Assembly: GCF_900141985.1 (NCBI RefSeq)
Contig: NZ_FQZK01000005.1
Location: 248,001-312,000 of the forward strand
Direction: 5' to 3'
Length of the DNA: 64,000 bases
Source: Nocardiopsis flavescens
GTDB taxonomy: Bacteria; Actinomycetota; Actinomycetes; Streptosporangiales; Streptosporangiaceae
Position numbers and translations under genes: made by a program. Of the stretch, positions 27,379 to 35,812 are shown piece after piece; the first letter of the stretch is position 1; every line of letters starts with the position of its first letter. Under the pieces are notes generated by a model, which was given only the letters and a program-made list of their open reading frames with translations, did no database searches and was not told the DNA's origin.

Positions 27379-27420
27379 GTCCGCGCCCCTCCCGGCCCCG
27401 GACCCGGGAGGGGCGCGGAC
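27379..27420 (+). terminator. Terminator after the isochorismatase-like gene
   Basis: A perfect 17-bp stem (GTCCGCGCCCCTCCCGG and its complement) with an 8-nt loop, about 140 nt after the stop. The remainder of 27239-27546 shows no gene. Confidence 0.65.
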
Positions 27421-27546
27421 GCCACCCGTTCCGGCGGGCCCGCCACCGGAGCCGGGGGAGGCGGCAGGGCCGCCGCGGGGCCGCTCCCGGGTGGGCTTCC
27501 GAGGCGTGGCCGGGAGGCCGCCGCCGGGGCGCCCCGTCCGCAAAAA

Positions 27547-27576
27547 GTTGATGCATCAACCGAATAGGGCTACTGT
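27547..27576 (+). promoter_or_regulatory. MarR-type palindrome 2 with promoter
   Basis: GTTGATGCATCAAC (27547-27560) is a perfect 14-bp palindrome. It contains TTGATG, which with TACTGT at 27571-27576 makes a promoter with a 17-nt spacer. Binding here would block the -35. Confidence 0.65.
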
Positions 27577-27610
27577 GATGCCCCGGTCGGCCTATCCAGG
27601 AGGAGCAGAC

Positions 27611-27919
27611 ATGGCGGTCGAAGTCGACAACGTGCCCGAGGCCAAGCGCTACGAGGCCCGGGTGGACGGGGAGTCCAGGGTCGCGGGCGTCGCGGAGTAC
27701 ATCAGGACTCCGGAGCTCGTGGCGTTCGTGCACACCGAGGTCGAGCCGGAGTACGAGGGCCGGGGGGTCGGGTCCGCGCTGGCCCGCACCGCCCTGGACG
27801 AGGCCCGGTCCGCGAACCTGCGGGTGCTGGCGACCTGCCCCTTCTTCGCGGGCTGGATCGCCCGCCACCCCGATTACCAGGACCTGCTGTACCAGTCCCG
27901 CAGCAGGGTCAGCGACTGA
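27611..27919 (+). CDS. Small GNAT-like N-acetyltransferase (YjdJ family)
   Basis: 102 aa, the minimal GNAT fold. VAFVHTEVEPEYEGRGVGSALARTALDEARSANLRVLATCPFFAGWIARHPDYQDLL contains the acetyl-CoA loop (EGRGVGSAL) and the family C-terminal block. AGGAG precedes the ATG. It is followed after 31 nt by a YjdI-like iron-sulfur protein, the same pairing as yjdJ/yjdI in E. coli. The biochemical role of the pair is not established. Confidence 0.82.
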   Translation: MAVEVDNVPEAKRYEARVDGESRVAGVAEYIRTPELVAFVHTEVEPEYEGRGVGSALARTALDEARSANLRVLATCPFFAGWIARHPDYQDLLYQSRSRVSD

Positions 27920-27950
27920 GCGGCCGGACACTGCGGCGGAGAGGACCCAG

Positions 27951-28250
27951 ATGAGCGGTGCGACCGCGAAGAAGGCGTACGAGGGGCGGTCGATCACCGT
28001 CACCTTCGAGGCCGGGCTCTGCCGGCACGCGGCCGAGTGCGTCCACGGCCTGCCCGAGGTTTTCGACCCGGCCCGGCGACCGTGGATCCTGCCGGACGGC
28101 GCCGACGCCGACCGCGTGGCCGAGGTGGTGGGGCGCTGCCCCTCGGGCGCGCTGGAGTACCGGTTCGCGGCGGACGCGCCGCGGGTTTCCGGCCAGGGCC
28201 CGTCCGGGGGGCCGGAGCCGTCCCCCGGCGGCGATCCGGCGGCGCCGTAG
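27951..28250 (+). CDS. YjdI-like divergent 4Fe-4S mono-cluster protein
   Basis: 99 aa. VTFEAGLCRHAAECVHGLPEVFDPARRPWILPDGADADRVAEVVGRCPSGALEYRF is the Fer4_19 domain, with Cys in LCRHAAEC and RCPSGAL as cluster ligands. A Gly/Pro-rich tail of about 25 residues follows. GGAGAGG lies 6 nt before the ATG. Second gene of the putative MarR-controlled unit. Confidence 0.83.
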   Translation: MSGATAKKAYEGRSITVTFEAGLCRHAAECVHGLPEVFDPARRPWILPDGADADRVAEVVGRCPSGALEYRFAADAPRVSGQGPSGGPEPSPGGDPAAP

Positions 28251-28518
28251 CGCGGGGCGGCCCGGCCACCGCCCCGGCCCCGGGACACGGGCCGCCCTCG
28301 CCGTCGGCAAGGGCGGCGGGACCGCCCCGGACCGTTTCGCCGCGGCGGTGGGGATCGGCCCGAGGCGCATCCGCGACGGTGCCCCCGAACCCCTGGACAC
28401 GGGCCGGCGGCGCGTCACCGCCGTGCCCGGAGGGCTCGGGTAACGGGCCTTCGCACTCCACGGCCGCGGTCCACGCAGGGCCGCACGGCTTCGCCGCAAC
28501 GATCGAGAGGACCCCCCG

Positions 28519-28932
28519 ATGGACACCCCGACCGACCAGGAGACCGCGACCGACCCGGCGCGGGACCTCGAACGCAGGAACACCGAGACCGTCCTACGGG
28601 CGATGCGGGAGCTCTTCGTCGAGGGTGACGTCTCCGCAGTGGACCGGTACTGGGCCGAGCCCTACGTCCAGCACAACCCGTCGATGCCCGACGGGCTCGA
28701 CACGCTCCGGGCCGTGGCCCCCACCCTGAGCGGGTTCGTGTGGGAGCCGCGCAGGATCGCCGCCCAGGGGGACCTGGTCTTCACGCACAGCCACGTCCTG
28801 GGGTGGGCGGAGAAGCCGGTCGTCATCGTGGACGTCTTCCGCCTCGCGCAGGGGCGCATCGTCGAGCACTGGGACGTGGTCCAGGAACAGGTCGACCCGG
28901 CGGACTCCGTCAACGGCAACCCGATGGTGTGA
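28519..28932 (+). CDS. SnoaL-like / NTF2-fold protein
   Basis: 137 aa cone-fold protein. Visible: LRAMRELFVEGDVSAVDRYWAEPYVQHNPSMPDGLDTLRAVAP, HSHVLG, VVIVDVFRLAQGRIVEHWDVVQEQVDPADSVNGNPMV. This wording matches a widespread SnoaL-like group whose enzymatic role is unclear. GAGAGG lies 8 nt before the ATG. Single gene with a hairpin after the stop. Confidence 0.82.
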   Translation: MDTPTDQETATDPARDLERRNTETVLRAMRELFVEGDVSAVDRYWAEPYVQHNPSMPDGLDTLRAVAPTLSGFVWEPRRIAAQGDLVFTHSHVLGWAEKPVVIVDVFRLAQGRIVEHWDVVQEQVDPADSVNGNPMV

Positions 28933-28942
28933 CGCCGGGGGC

Positions 28943-28969
28943 GCCGCGGGCCCCTCCGGGCCCCGCGGC
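28943..28969 (+). terminator. Terminator after the SnoaL-like gene
   Basis: GCCGCGGG/CCCGCGGC stem extended by three further pairs across one mismatch, with a TCC loop, 11 nt after the stop. Confidence 0.55.
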
Positions 28970-29087
28970 ACCTTCCGGCGCCGGGCCCCGGTCCGTCCGC
29001 GGGCGCGGACCCGGCCGCGCGGAGCCCGGCGGAACCGGCGCGGTGTGGGCCGTGGCCACGCGAGCGCCCCGGCCGTACGATGCGGGC

Positions 29088-29564
29088 ATGGGACTGTTGA
29101 CCCCGCTCGCCGTCCGGATCGGCGCCCTTCCGTGGCTGCCGCGACTGCTGCCGCAGATCTCCGGCCTCGACCGGGGCCTCCAGCGGATCAGCCGCGGCCA
29201 CGTCGGGGTGCTCGACCTCGCCGGCCTGCCGAACCTCATGCTCACGGTCACCGGACGGATCAGCGGGAAGCCGCGCAGCACACCCCTGCTGTACGTCCGC
29301 GACGGCGCGCACCTGCTCATCGCCGGCTCGTCCTTCGGCGCGCCCCGCACACCCGCATGGGCGCACAACCTCAGGGACGCCGAGACCGCCCTCGTCGAGA
29401 AGTCGGGGCGCCGGGTCCGGGTGCGGGCGCAGGAGCTCACCTCGCGCGAGCGCGACCGCGCCTGGTCGCTCATGTGCCACGTCTGGCCCAACTTCGCCCT
29501 CTACGAACAGCGCGCGGACCGGCTCATCCCCGTGTTCCGGCTGACCCCGGTCCACACCCGCTGA
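29088..29564 (+). CDS. Deazaflavin (F420)-dependent nitroreductase-family oxidoreductase
   Basis: 158 aa. NLMLTVTGRISGKPRSTPLLYVRDGAHLLIAGSSFGAPRTPAWAHNLRDAETALVEKSGRRVRVRAQEL is the Ddn/FDOR-A signature, which binds F420 in actinobacteria. Substrate unknown. TACGAT at 29076-29081 is followed by 6 nt and the ATG, so the mRNA is probably leaderless. Confidence 0.85.
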   Translation: MGLLTPLAVRIGALPWLPRLLPQISGLDRGLQRISRGHVGVLDLAGLPNLMLTVTGRISGKPRSTPLLYVRDGAHLLIAGSSFGAPRTPAWAHNLRDAETALVEKSGRRVRVRAQELTSRERDRAWSLMCHVWPNFALYEQRADRLIPVFRLTPVHTR

Positions 29565-30303
29565 CGGGGCCGCCGTCGTGCGCCCTTCGCCGCCGCGGGC
29601 CCCGCACCGCGCCGCCCGCCATACCGCCCGGCGCTGTCCCGCACGCCACCCCCGCACCACTTCGCACCCCGGGACGGACCCCGCCGCGGTGCCTCCACCG
29701 GGTGCGGCGGGTCATGTCCCCTGAGGTGGTGTGACTTCGTTCGACCCCGGCATCACAGGGGCGACGACCCACTGACCAGCGGGTTGCTCCCGTTCGAACG
29801 CTCCGGCGCTTTCAGACCACTCGGCGGGACACCATCGTGCGGCCCCGGGCATGCGCCGACCGGGCCCGTGGCCGCCATCTTCCGCACCACTTCGCACGCC
29901 GGGGCGGACCCTTTTGAGGAGCCTCCACCGGACGTGGCGCGCCGTCATGCGCCGACCGGGCCCGTGGCCGCCGTGCGCAGTACCGCCGCCACGCACCGCT
30001 CCGCACGCCCCCGCACGACACGGCCCCCCGCCCCGCCCGCGCCCGGCCGCCCGCCGGCGGACTCCGTGTGACGAACAGGCCGTTCCCGGATGAAATCCGG
30101 ATGCGGGGCGGCGTGCCCGAGGACGCCCCGCGACCGCCCCCGCCGGGGCGTGTCCGCTGTTCAGCGCCCTCCTCGTGCGATTTTCTCCCGAAATCCGCAC
30201 CGTTTCCGAGGGTCGTTCACTTCCTACACAGGAGAGCGGCGTGATGGTAGGAAGTCAACGCACAGGGCTCTCCCCCCACCCCTCAGCCGTCCGGAGGCCT
30301 TCC
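29565..30303. repeat. Gene-free region with a duplicated block
   Basis: No convincing gene. A block of about 65 bp beginning CGCACCACTTCGCAC at about 29652 recurs with changes at about 29885. A separate 27-bp sequence beginning CATGCGCCGACCGGGCCCG is repeated exactly at 29850-29876 and 29946-29972. The arrangement suggests an intergenic repeat family rather than coding sequence. The right end carries the leader of the large secreted protein. Confidence 0.55.
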
Positions 30304-33300
30304 ATGAATCGCCGGTCGATCCGCTCACGCACGCGTACCGCGGGGGTCGCGGGCTCCGCCCTCGCCCTCGCCCTCTCCCTCACCCCCCTCGCGCCCGCGA
30401 GCGCGGAGCCGGACGACCCGCGCGACCACACCGCGTTCAGCGAGACGGTCGAGGTCCCGCCCGGCGGTCCGACCGCGCCGGCCGACGCCCCCGAGCCGCG
30501 GCTGGAGACGTTCGCCGCCGAACGCCCGGTCGCCCCCGGCGTCACGCTGCACTCGTTCGACGCCTACGGTCCGGACGGCCACACCGGGACGCCCACCTGG
30601 CTCCAGGCCGACCTGCTCACCGCCGACCTCACCGGCGGCGTCACCGTCGACCACCTGTTCCCCGGCCGGGTGACCGACCGGGAGCCGCTCAGCGTCCAGG
30701 CGGACCGGGCCGGCGCGGTCGCGGCGGTCAACGGCGACTTCTTCGACATCAACGCCTCCGGCGCGCCGCAGGGCGTGGCCGTGCGGGACGGCGAGGTGAT
30801 CCAGTCCCCGATCACCAACGACCACCGCCGCTCCGCCGCGGTCTTCACGTCCGACGGGCTCGGCGCCATCGGCGAGGTGTTCTTCGAGGGCACCGTCGAG
30901 CTGCCGGACGGGGAGGCGGCCCCGCTCGACGCCCTCAACAAGCCCGCGCTGGAGGCCGGCGGGATCGCCGCGTTCACCCCGCTCTGGGGGACCTACTGCC
31001 GCTGCCGGGCGGTGGAGGGCGCCGCGGAGACGCTGGAGGTCGTCGTCACCGGCGGACGCGTCACCGAGATCGCGGACGAGCCCCGGGAGGGGGAGATCGC
31101 CGACGACTCCTTCGTCCTGGTCGGCCGCGAGAACGGCGCCGCCGCGCTGTCCGGCCTGGCCGTGGGCGACCCGGTCGCCATCGACTACGAGGTGCGGACC
31201 GCCGGGGACCAGGAGGTCCGCGCCGCGCTGAACGGCCGCCAGCTGCTCGTTGTCGACGGCGAGGTCCAGCCGGCCCGCGAGGCCGACAACACCCCGGGCG
31301 CCCCGCGCACGGCCCTCGGCTTCTCCGAGGACGGCACGCAGATGTACCTCCTGAGCGTCGACGGCCGCCAGCCCTCCTTCGCCGAGGGCGTCGGCCTCGA
31401 CGAACTGGGGGAGATGATGGTCGAGGCCGGCGCGCACACCGCGCTCAACCTCGACGGCGGCGGCTCGACCACGCTGGTGGCGCGCACGCCCGGTGCGGAC
31501 GGGGTGCGGGTCGAGAACCGGCCCTCGGACGGGGAGGAGCGCCCCGTCCCCAACGGCCTCGCCCTGTTCGCCCCCCAGGGCAGCGGCCGACTGGACGGCT
31601 TCTGGGTCCGGACGCGGATCGCCGTCGACCGCGGCGAGGACCCCGCCGCCGTCGCGCCGACCCGGCCCGACCGGGTGTTCCCCGGCCTGACGCGCACGCT
31701 CACCGCGGACGGCCACGACGAGACCTACGCGCCGGTCCCGGCCGACCCGCACTGGCGCTCCGAGGACGGCCGGATCGGCACGGTGGACCGGAACGGCGTG
31801 TTCACCGCCCGCTCGGCCGGCACCACCGCCGTCACCGCCATCGGCCGGGGGGCCACCGGGGAGACCGAGCTGACCGTGCTGGGCGAACTGGCCCGGATCG
31901 AGACCACCTCCCCGCGGGTGGGGCTCGCCGACGCCGAGGCGTCCGCCGTGCTGGAGGTGACCGGTTACGACTCCCGCGGGTTCGCCGCGCCCATCGAGCC
32001 GGCCGACGTCGAGCTGACCCTCGACGCGTCCGTCGCGCGGGCCGAGCCGACCGCCGACGGGCGGTTCGAGATCCGGGCCGCCACCGACGGCGGGGCCGCG
32101 GTCGCCACGGTCCGGGTCGCCGGCGTCGAGACCTCCTTCGCGGTCACCGTCGGCCTGGAGGAGGCCGTCGTCGCCGACTTCGAGGACGCGGCCGACTGGA
32201 CCTACTTCGGCGAGCGTGCCCGGGGAGCCGTCGCGGCGGCCGAGGGCGAGGACGGCGCCGCGGTGGGGCTGACCTACGACTTCACCACCTCCACCGGCAC
32301 CCGCACCGGCGGGGTCCTGCCGCCCGGCGGCGAGCTGGAGATCCCCGGCCAGCCGCAGGAGCTGCGCGCCCGGGTGCACTCCGCGGGGAACGGCGAGTGG
32401 GCCAGCCTCCAGGTGTGGGACGGCTCCGGACAGCTGCTGCCCGCGCTGCGCGCCGGCCACCTCGACGAGCCGGGATGGCGGGATCTGGTCTTCGAGGTGC
32501 CGCCGGGCACGCGGTACCCGCTGTCGCTGCGCCGCCTCTACTTCGCCGAGACCGACCCGGGCGCCGCCTACCACGGCGAGGTGGTCGTCGACGGGCTGAC
32601 CGCGATGGTGCCGCCACCGGTGGACCTCCCGCCCGCCGAACCGGTCACCGACCCGGTTGCCGCGACCGGAGGGGAGGTGGCCGGCCGCGACTGGCGGTTC
32701 GCCGTGCTGTCCGACGCGCAGTTCGTCGCCCGCGACCCCGACAGCGAGATCGTCGCCTACACACGGCGCGCGCTCCGCGAGATCCGCGCCACCGACGCCG
32801 AGTTCCTCATCGTCAACGGCGACCTCGTCGACGAGGCCGCTCCGGAGGACTTCGCGCTGGCCCGGCGCATCCTCGACGAGGAGCTGGAGGGCGAGCTGCC
32901 CTACTACTACGTGCCGGGCAACCACGAGGTGTCCGAGGGCTCGCTGGACGCCTTCCGCGAGGCGTTCGGGGCGACCCGCCACGTGGTGGACCACCACGGC
33001 ACCAGGTTCCTCCTCCTGGACACGGCGCGGCTCTCCTACCGGGCCGGCGACTGGTCGCAGCTCCCGCTGCTGCGCCGGGAACTCGACCGCGCGGCCGAGG
33101 ACCCCGCCGTGACGTCGGTCGTGGTGGCCCAGCACGTGCCCCTGCGCGACCCGCTCCCCACCAGGGCGAGCGAGCTGTCGGACCGCAAGGAGGCGGCCAC
33201 CGTCGAGAGGTGGCTCGCCGGTTTCCAGGCCGGGTCCGGCAAGGGGGCGGTGTTCATCGGGGCGCACGCCGGCCTGTTCCACGCGCAGCGGGTGGACGGC

Positions 33301-33738
33301 GTGCCCTACGTCGTCAACGGCAACGTCGGCAAGAACCCCTCGGCCGGCCCCGCGGACGGCGGCTTCACCGGCTGGTCGCTGTGGGGCGTGGACACCGGCG
33401 GCGACCCCGCGCAGGACTGGGTGGCGGCGGAGCTGCGCCCCCACGTGGACGGACTGGAGCTGGCGGCACCGACCGCGGTCGCCGTGGGCGAGCACGCCGA
33501 GGTCACCGCGACGGTGGACAACGACGGCGACCGGGTACCGGTCGCCTACCCGGTGGGAGCGGACTGGTCCGGCTCCGACGACGTCCACATCGGGCCGGCC
33601 GGGGACGCCGGGGACGGCCACGCCGCCGCGTTCGACCCGGCGACCGGCCGGTTCACCGCGCTCGCGGAGGCGGTCGTCGACCTCGCCGTCACCGTGAACG
33701 GCGTCACCGAACGGGTCACCATCGACCTCAAGCCCTGA
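30304..33738 (+). CDS. Large secreted phosphodiester glycosidase / metallophosphoesterase fusion
   Basis: 1144 aa. Start ATG with GGAGG 6 nt upstream; upstream in-frame starts lack this. Signal peptide with cleavage after PASA (residue 34). A NAGPA-type phosphodiester glycosidase domain (about 100-430) contains VNGDFFDINASG near 142 and ALNLDGGGSTTLV near 380. A bacterial Ig-like region (about 440-530) follows, then a beta-sandwich-like part. A calcineurin-type phosphoesterase domain (about 795-1040) has FAVLSD, VNGDLVDE, PGNHE, AQHVP and GAHAG. It should act outside the cell on phosphodiester-linked sugars, perhaps wall teichoic acid or glycolipid material. Both catalytic domains look intact. 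Confidence 0.85.
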   Translation: MNRRSIRSRTRTAGVAGSALALALSLTPLAPASAEPDDPRDHTAFSETVEVPPGGPTAPADAPEPRLETFAAERPVAPGVTLHSFDAYGPDGHTGTPTWLQADLLTADLTGGVTVDHLFPGRVTDREPLSVQADRAGAVAAVNGDFFDINASGAPQGVAVRDGEVIQSPITNDHRRSAAVFTSDGLGAIGEVFFEGTVELPDGEAAPLDALNKPALEAGGIAAFTPLWGTYCRCRAVEGAAETLEVVVTGGRVTEIADEPREGEIADDSFVLVGRENGAAALSGLAVGDPVAIDYEVRTAGDQEVRAALNGRQLLVVDGEVQPAREADNTPGAPRTALGFSEDGTQMYLLSVDGRQPSFAEGVGLDELGEMMVEAGAHTALNLDGGGSTTLVARTPGADGVRVENRPSDGEERPVPNGLALFAPQGSGRLDGFWVRTRIAVDRGEDPAAVAPTRPDRVFPGLTRTLTADGHDETYAPVPADPHWRSEDGRIGTVDRNGVFTARSAGTTAVTAIGRGATGETELTVLGELARIETTSPRVGLADAEASAVLEVTGYDSRGFAAPIEPADVELTLDASVARAEPTADGRFEIRAATDGGAAVATVRVAGVETSFAVTVGLEEAVVADFEDAADWTYFGERARGAVAAAEGEDGAAVGLTYDFTTSTGTRTGGVLPPGGELEIPGQPQELRARVHSAGNGEWASLQVWDGSGQLLPALRAGHLDEPGWRDLVFEVPPGTRYPLSLRRLYFAETDPGAAYHGEVVVDGLTAMVPPPVDLPPAEPVTDPVAATGGEVAGRDWRFAVLSDAQFVARDPDSEIVAYTRRALREIRATDAEFLIVNGDLVDEAAPEDFALARRILDEELEGELPYYYVPGNHEVSEGSLDAFREAFGATRHVVDHHGTRFLLLDTARLSYRAGDWSQLPLLRRELDRAAEDPAVTSVVVAQHVPLRDPLPTRASELSDRKEAATVERWLAGFQAGSGKGAVFIGAHAGLFHAQRVDGVPYVVNGNVGKNPSAGPADGGFTGWSLWGVDTGGDPAQDWVAAELRPHVDGLELAAPTAVAVGEHAEVTATVDNDGDRVPVAYPVGADWSGSDDVHIGPAGDAGDGHAAAFDPATGRFTALAEAVVDLAVTVNGVTERVTIDLKP

Positions 33739-33760
33739 CACCGTCCGGGACCGACACCGA

Positions 33761-33808
33761 GGGGCCCGCGGCCCCGGCACGCGAACGCGCGCCGGGGCCG
33801 CGGGCCCC
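33761..33808. terminator. Strong bidirectional terminator
   Basis: A perfect 18-bp stem (GGGGCCCGCGGCCCCGGC and its complement) with a 12-nt loop separates the convergent secreted-protein and PKS genes. Confidence 0.75.
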
Positions 33809-33827
33809 GAGAGGTCTCCGGCCCGGA

Positions 33828-34304
33828 TCAGACGGCCGAGCCCTCCGCGGGCACCCTTGCCTCGATCCTGCCCTTGATCTGCTCCAGCTCGGCCGGCGCG
33901 CTCTCGTCGAAGTGCGCCTTCATCTGCGCGTCGCCGTAGGGGGAGTCGGGCTTCATCGTGAACTCGTACCGCCAGCTCAGACGCACCCCCTCCGGCACCT
34001 GGAGGTAGCCCCACCGCAGACGCATGTACGCGAACGGGCCGGTCTCCACCCGCACGGCGCGCGCCTCGCCCGCCTCCCGGTCCACGGTGCGGTCCGACAC
34101 CCAGGTCAGCACCCGCCCCTGCTCGTCGGGGCGCTTCGTGATCCGGAACCGGGTGGTGTCGCCCTCCCGGTGGAGGATCTCCACGGACTCGTGCGCGGGG
34201 AAGAGGTCGGTCCAGGAGGCCACGTCGTTCGTGATCTTCCAGACCAGCTCGTAGGGCGCGTCGATGACGACGCTGTACTCGGCGACCACGGGCACGTCGA
34301 TCAC
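33828..34304 (-). CDS. Polyketide aromatase/cyclase (SRPBCC family)
   Basis: 158 aa. VVIDAPYELVWKITNDVASWTDLFPAHESVEILHREGDTTRFRITKRPDEQGRVLTWVSDRTVD and GPFAYMRLRWGYLQVPEGVRLSWRYEF follow the WhiE-ORFVI / TcmN N-terminal cyclase pattern, which folds and aromatises the first ring of a type II polyketide. The start overlaps the ACP stop by 4 nt. Last gene of the PKS operon. Confidence 0.87.
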   Translation of the reverse strand: MIDVPVVAEYSVVIDAPYELVWKITNDVASWTDLFPAHESVEILHREGDTTRFRITKRPDEQGRVLTWVSDRTVDREAGEARAVRVETGPFAYMRLRWGYLQVPEGVRLSWRYEFTMKPDSPYGDAQMKAHFDESAPAELEQIKGRIEARVPAEGSAV

Positions 34305-34561
34305 AGCCTTTCCAGGGAAGCGGGGGCGCCCTCGTCGACGAGGGCGACCAGGGCGGCGGGGGAGGGCGACATGTCCGCGTCGCCCGGCAGCTTGCGGCCG
34401 ATGCGGCGCTCGATCTCGGCGACGATGCCGAGGACCCCCAGGGAGTCGACCCCCAACTCCTCGAAGGTCCGCGCCGCCGCGGACGCGGCGTCGGTTCTGA
34501 TCCCGGCGCAGGTGGAGATCAGCTCCACCAGCTCCTCGATCGTGATGGTGCTCTGGGACAT
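34301..34561 (-). CDS. Type II PKS acyl carrier protein
   Basis: 86 aa. The phosphopantetheine attachment motif is ELGVDSLGVLGIVAEIE, with Ser40. The N-terminal MSQSTITIEELVELISTCAG is typical of polyketide ACPs. It lies 31 nt after KS-beta and is coupled to the cyclase gene. Confidence 0.9.
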   Translation of the reverse strand: MSQSTITIEELVELISTCAGIRTDAASAAARTFEELGVDSLGVLGIVAEIERRIGRKLPGDADMSPSPAALVALVDEGAPASLERL

Positions 34562-34592
34562 GGTCCTCCTCGGATCCGGTGTCTCGGATGTG

Positions 34593-35804
34593 TCAGGCGT
34601 GGTCGGGGTGCTTGAGGACGATCGCGGAGTTCCCCCCTCCCGCGCCGCGCGACAGGACCAGCGCGGTCCGCAGCGGCGTGGGCCGGGCGACCCGGACGAC
34701 CAGGTCCAGGCCCACGGGCGGGTCGCTGACGTGCGGGGTGGGCGGAACCACCTGGTGCTCCAGGCTCAGCACCGCCGCGGCCACGTCCAGGGCGCCCGCC
34801 CCCGCGTAGGCCCGGCCGAAGCCCGTCTTGGGCGCCGTGACGGCGACCCCGCGCGGGAACAGCCGCCGGATCGCCGCCGCCTCGTCCGCGTCGGCCTTGG
34901 GCGTGCCCATGGCGTCGGCGAAGACGACGTCCACGTCGTCGGGCCCGACCCCGGCCCGGGCCATCGCGCCCAGCGCCGCGTTCAGGAGGCCCTCGCCCCC
35001 GGGGTCCATACTCCCGACCCCGCTGAACGTGCTCGCGTGGCCCGCGACGACGGCGCGCACCCGCGCGCCGCGCGCCCGCGCGTCGGAGGAGCCCTCCACG
35101 AACGCGACCGCCCCGCCCTCCGCGGGCACGTACCCCCGCGCCTCCTCCGAGAAGGGGACATAGGCCGTGCCGGGGTCCTCCCCGGTGCTGAGCAGGCCGG
35201 TCTCCAACTGGCAGGCCAGCGAGAACGGCGATCCGAGCGGGGCCTCGCTGCCGCCCACCAGCATCGCGGACGTGCCGCGCCGCAGCTCCTGCCCACTCTG
35301 CCCGAGCGCGTCGAGCATGCCCGGCTCCTCGGTGACCAGCACACCGCACATGCCCTTGAGACCGTTGCTGATCGACACCTGGCCGGTGCTCGCCGCGTAG
35401 AACCAGGCGATGGACTGGTAGGGGCCCACGTGGTCGGGGCCGCTCCGGCACAGGGCCGCCAGCTCGCGCTGGCCGAACTCGACCCCGCCCGCGCCGCTGC
35501 ACACCAGCACCCCCGTGGAGTACGGGTCCGCGGCGGTGTCGGCCCCCGAGTCGCGCAGGGCCTCGGCCGCCGCGACCATCGCGAACCAGCTGAACGCGTC
35601 GGTCTGGACGACGTAGCGGCCGTCGAGGTGCTCGTGCGGGTCGAACCCCGGGACCGTCCCGCCCAGCCGCACCGGGAACCCCGCGGTGTCGAAGTGGGGG
35701 ATCGGCGCGATCAGCGTCCGCCCCTCCACGAGCGCGGCCCAGTAGGCCGCCGTTCCCACGCCCGCCGGGGAGACCGCGCCCAGCCCCGTGATCACCGTGT
35801 CCAT
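34593..35804 (-). CDS. Type II PKS ketosynthase beta subunit (chain length factor)
   Basis: 403 aa. Ketosynthase fold without the catalytic Cys. Ungapped alignment of KGMCGVLVTEEPGMLDALG with the KS-alpha block around Cys169 puts Glu160 at the active position, where most chain length factors carry Gln. The His positions of KS-alpha are also not kept. It pairs with KS-alpha and sets chain length. ATG begins 8 nt after the KS-alpha stop, with GAGGG in the gap. An upstream in-frame extension lies inside KS-alpha and was rejected. Confidence 0.88.
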   Translation of the reverse strand: MDTVITGLGAVSPAGVGTAAYWAALVEGRTLIAPIPHFDTAGFPVRLGGTVPGFDPHEHLDGRYVVQTDAFSWFAMVAAAEALRDSGADTAADPYSTGVLVCSGAGGVEFGQRELAALCRSGPDHVGPYQSIAWFYAASTGQVSISNGLKGMCGVLVTEEPGMLDALGQSGQELRRGTSAMLVGGSEAPLGSPFSLACQLETGLLSTGEDPGTAYVPFSEEARGYVPAEGGAVAFVEGSSDARARGARVRAVVAGHASTFSGVGSMDPGGEGLLNAALGAMARAGVGPDDVDVVFADAMGTPKADADEAAAIRRLFPRGVAVTAPKTGFGRAYAGAGALDVAAAVLSLEHQVVPPTPHVSDPPVGLDLVVRVARPTPLRTALVLSRGAGGGNSAIVLKHPDHA

Positions 35805-35812
35805 GGTGGCCC

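Noticed and set aside
29712..30200. Minus-strand frame with repeated GGHGPGRRM
   Set aside because: The repeats come from duplicated intergenic DNA; no ribosome site and no family.
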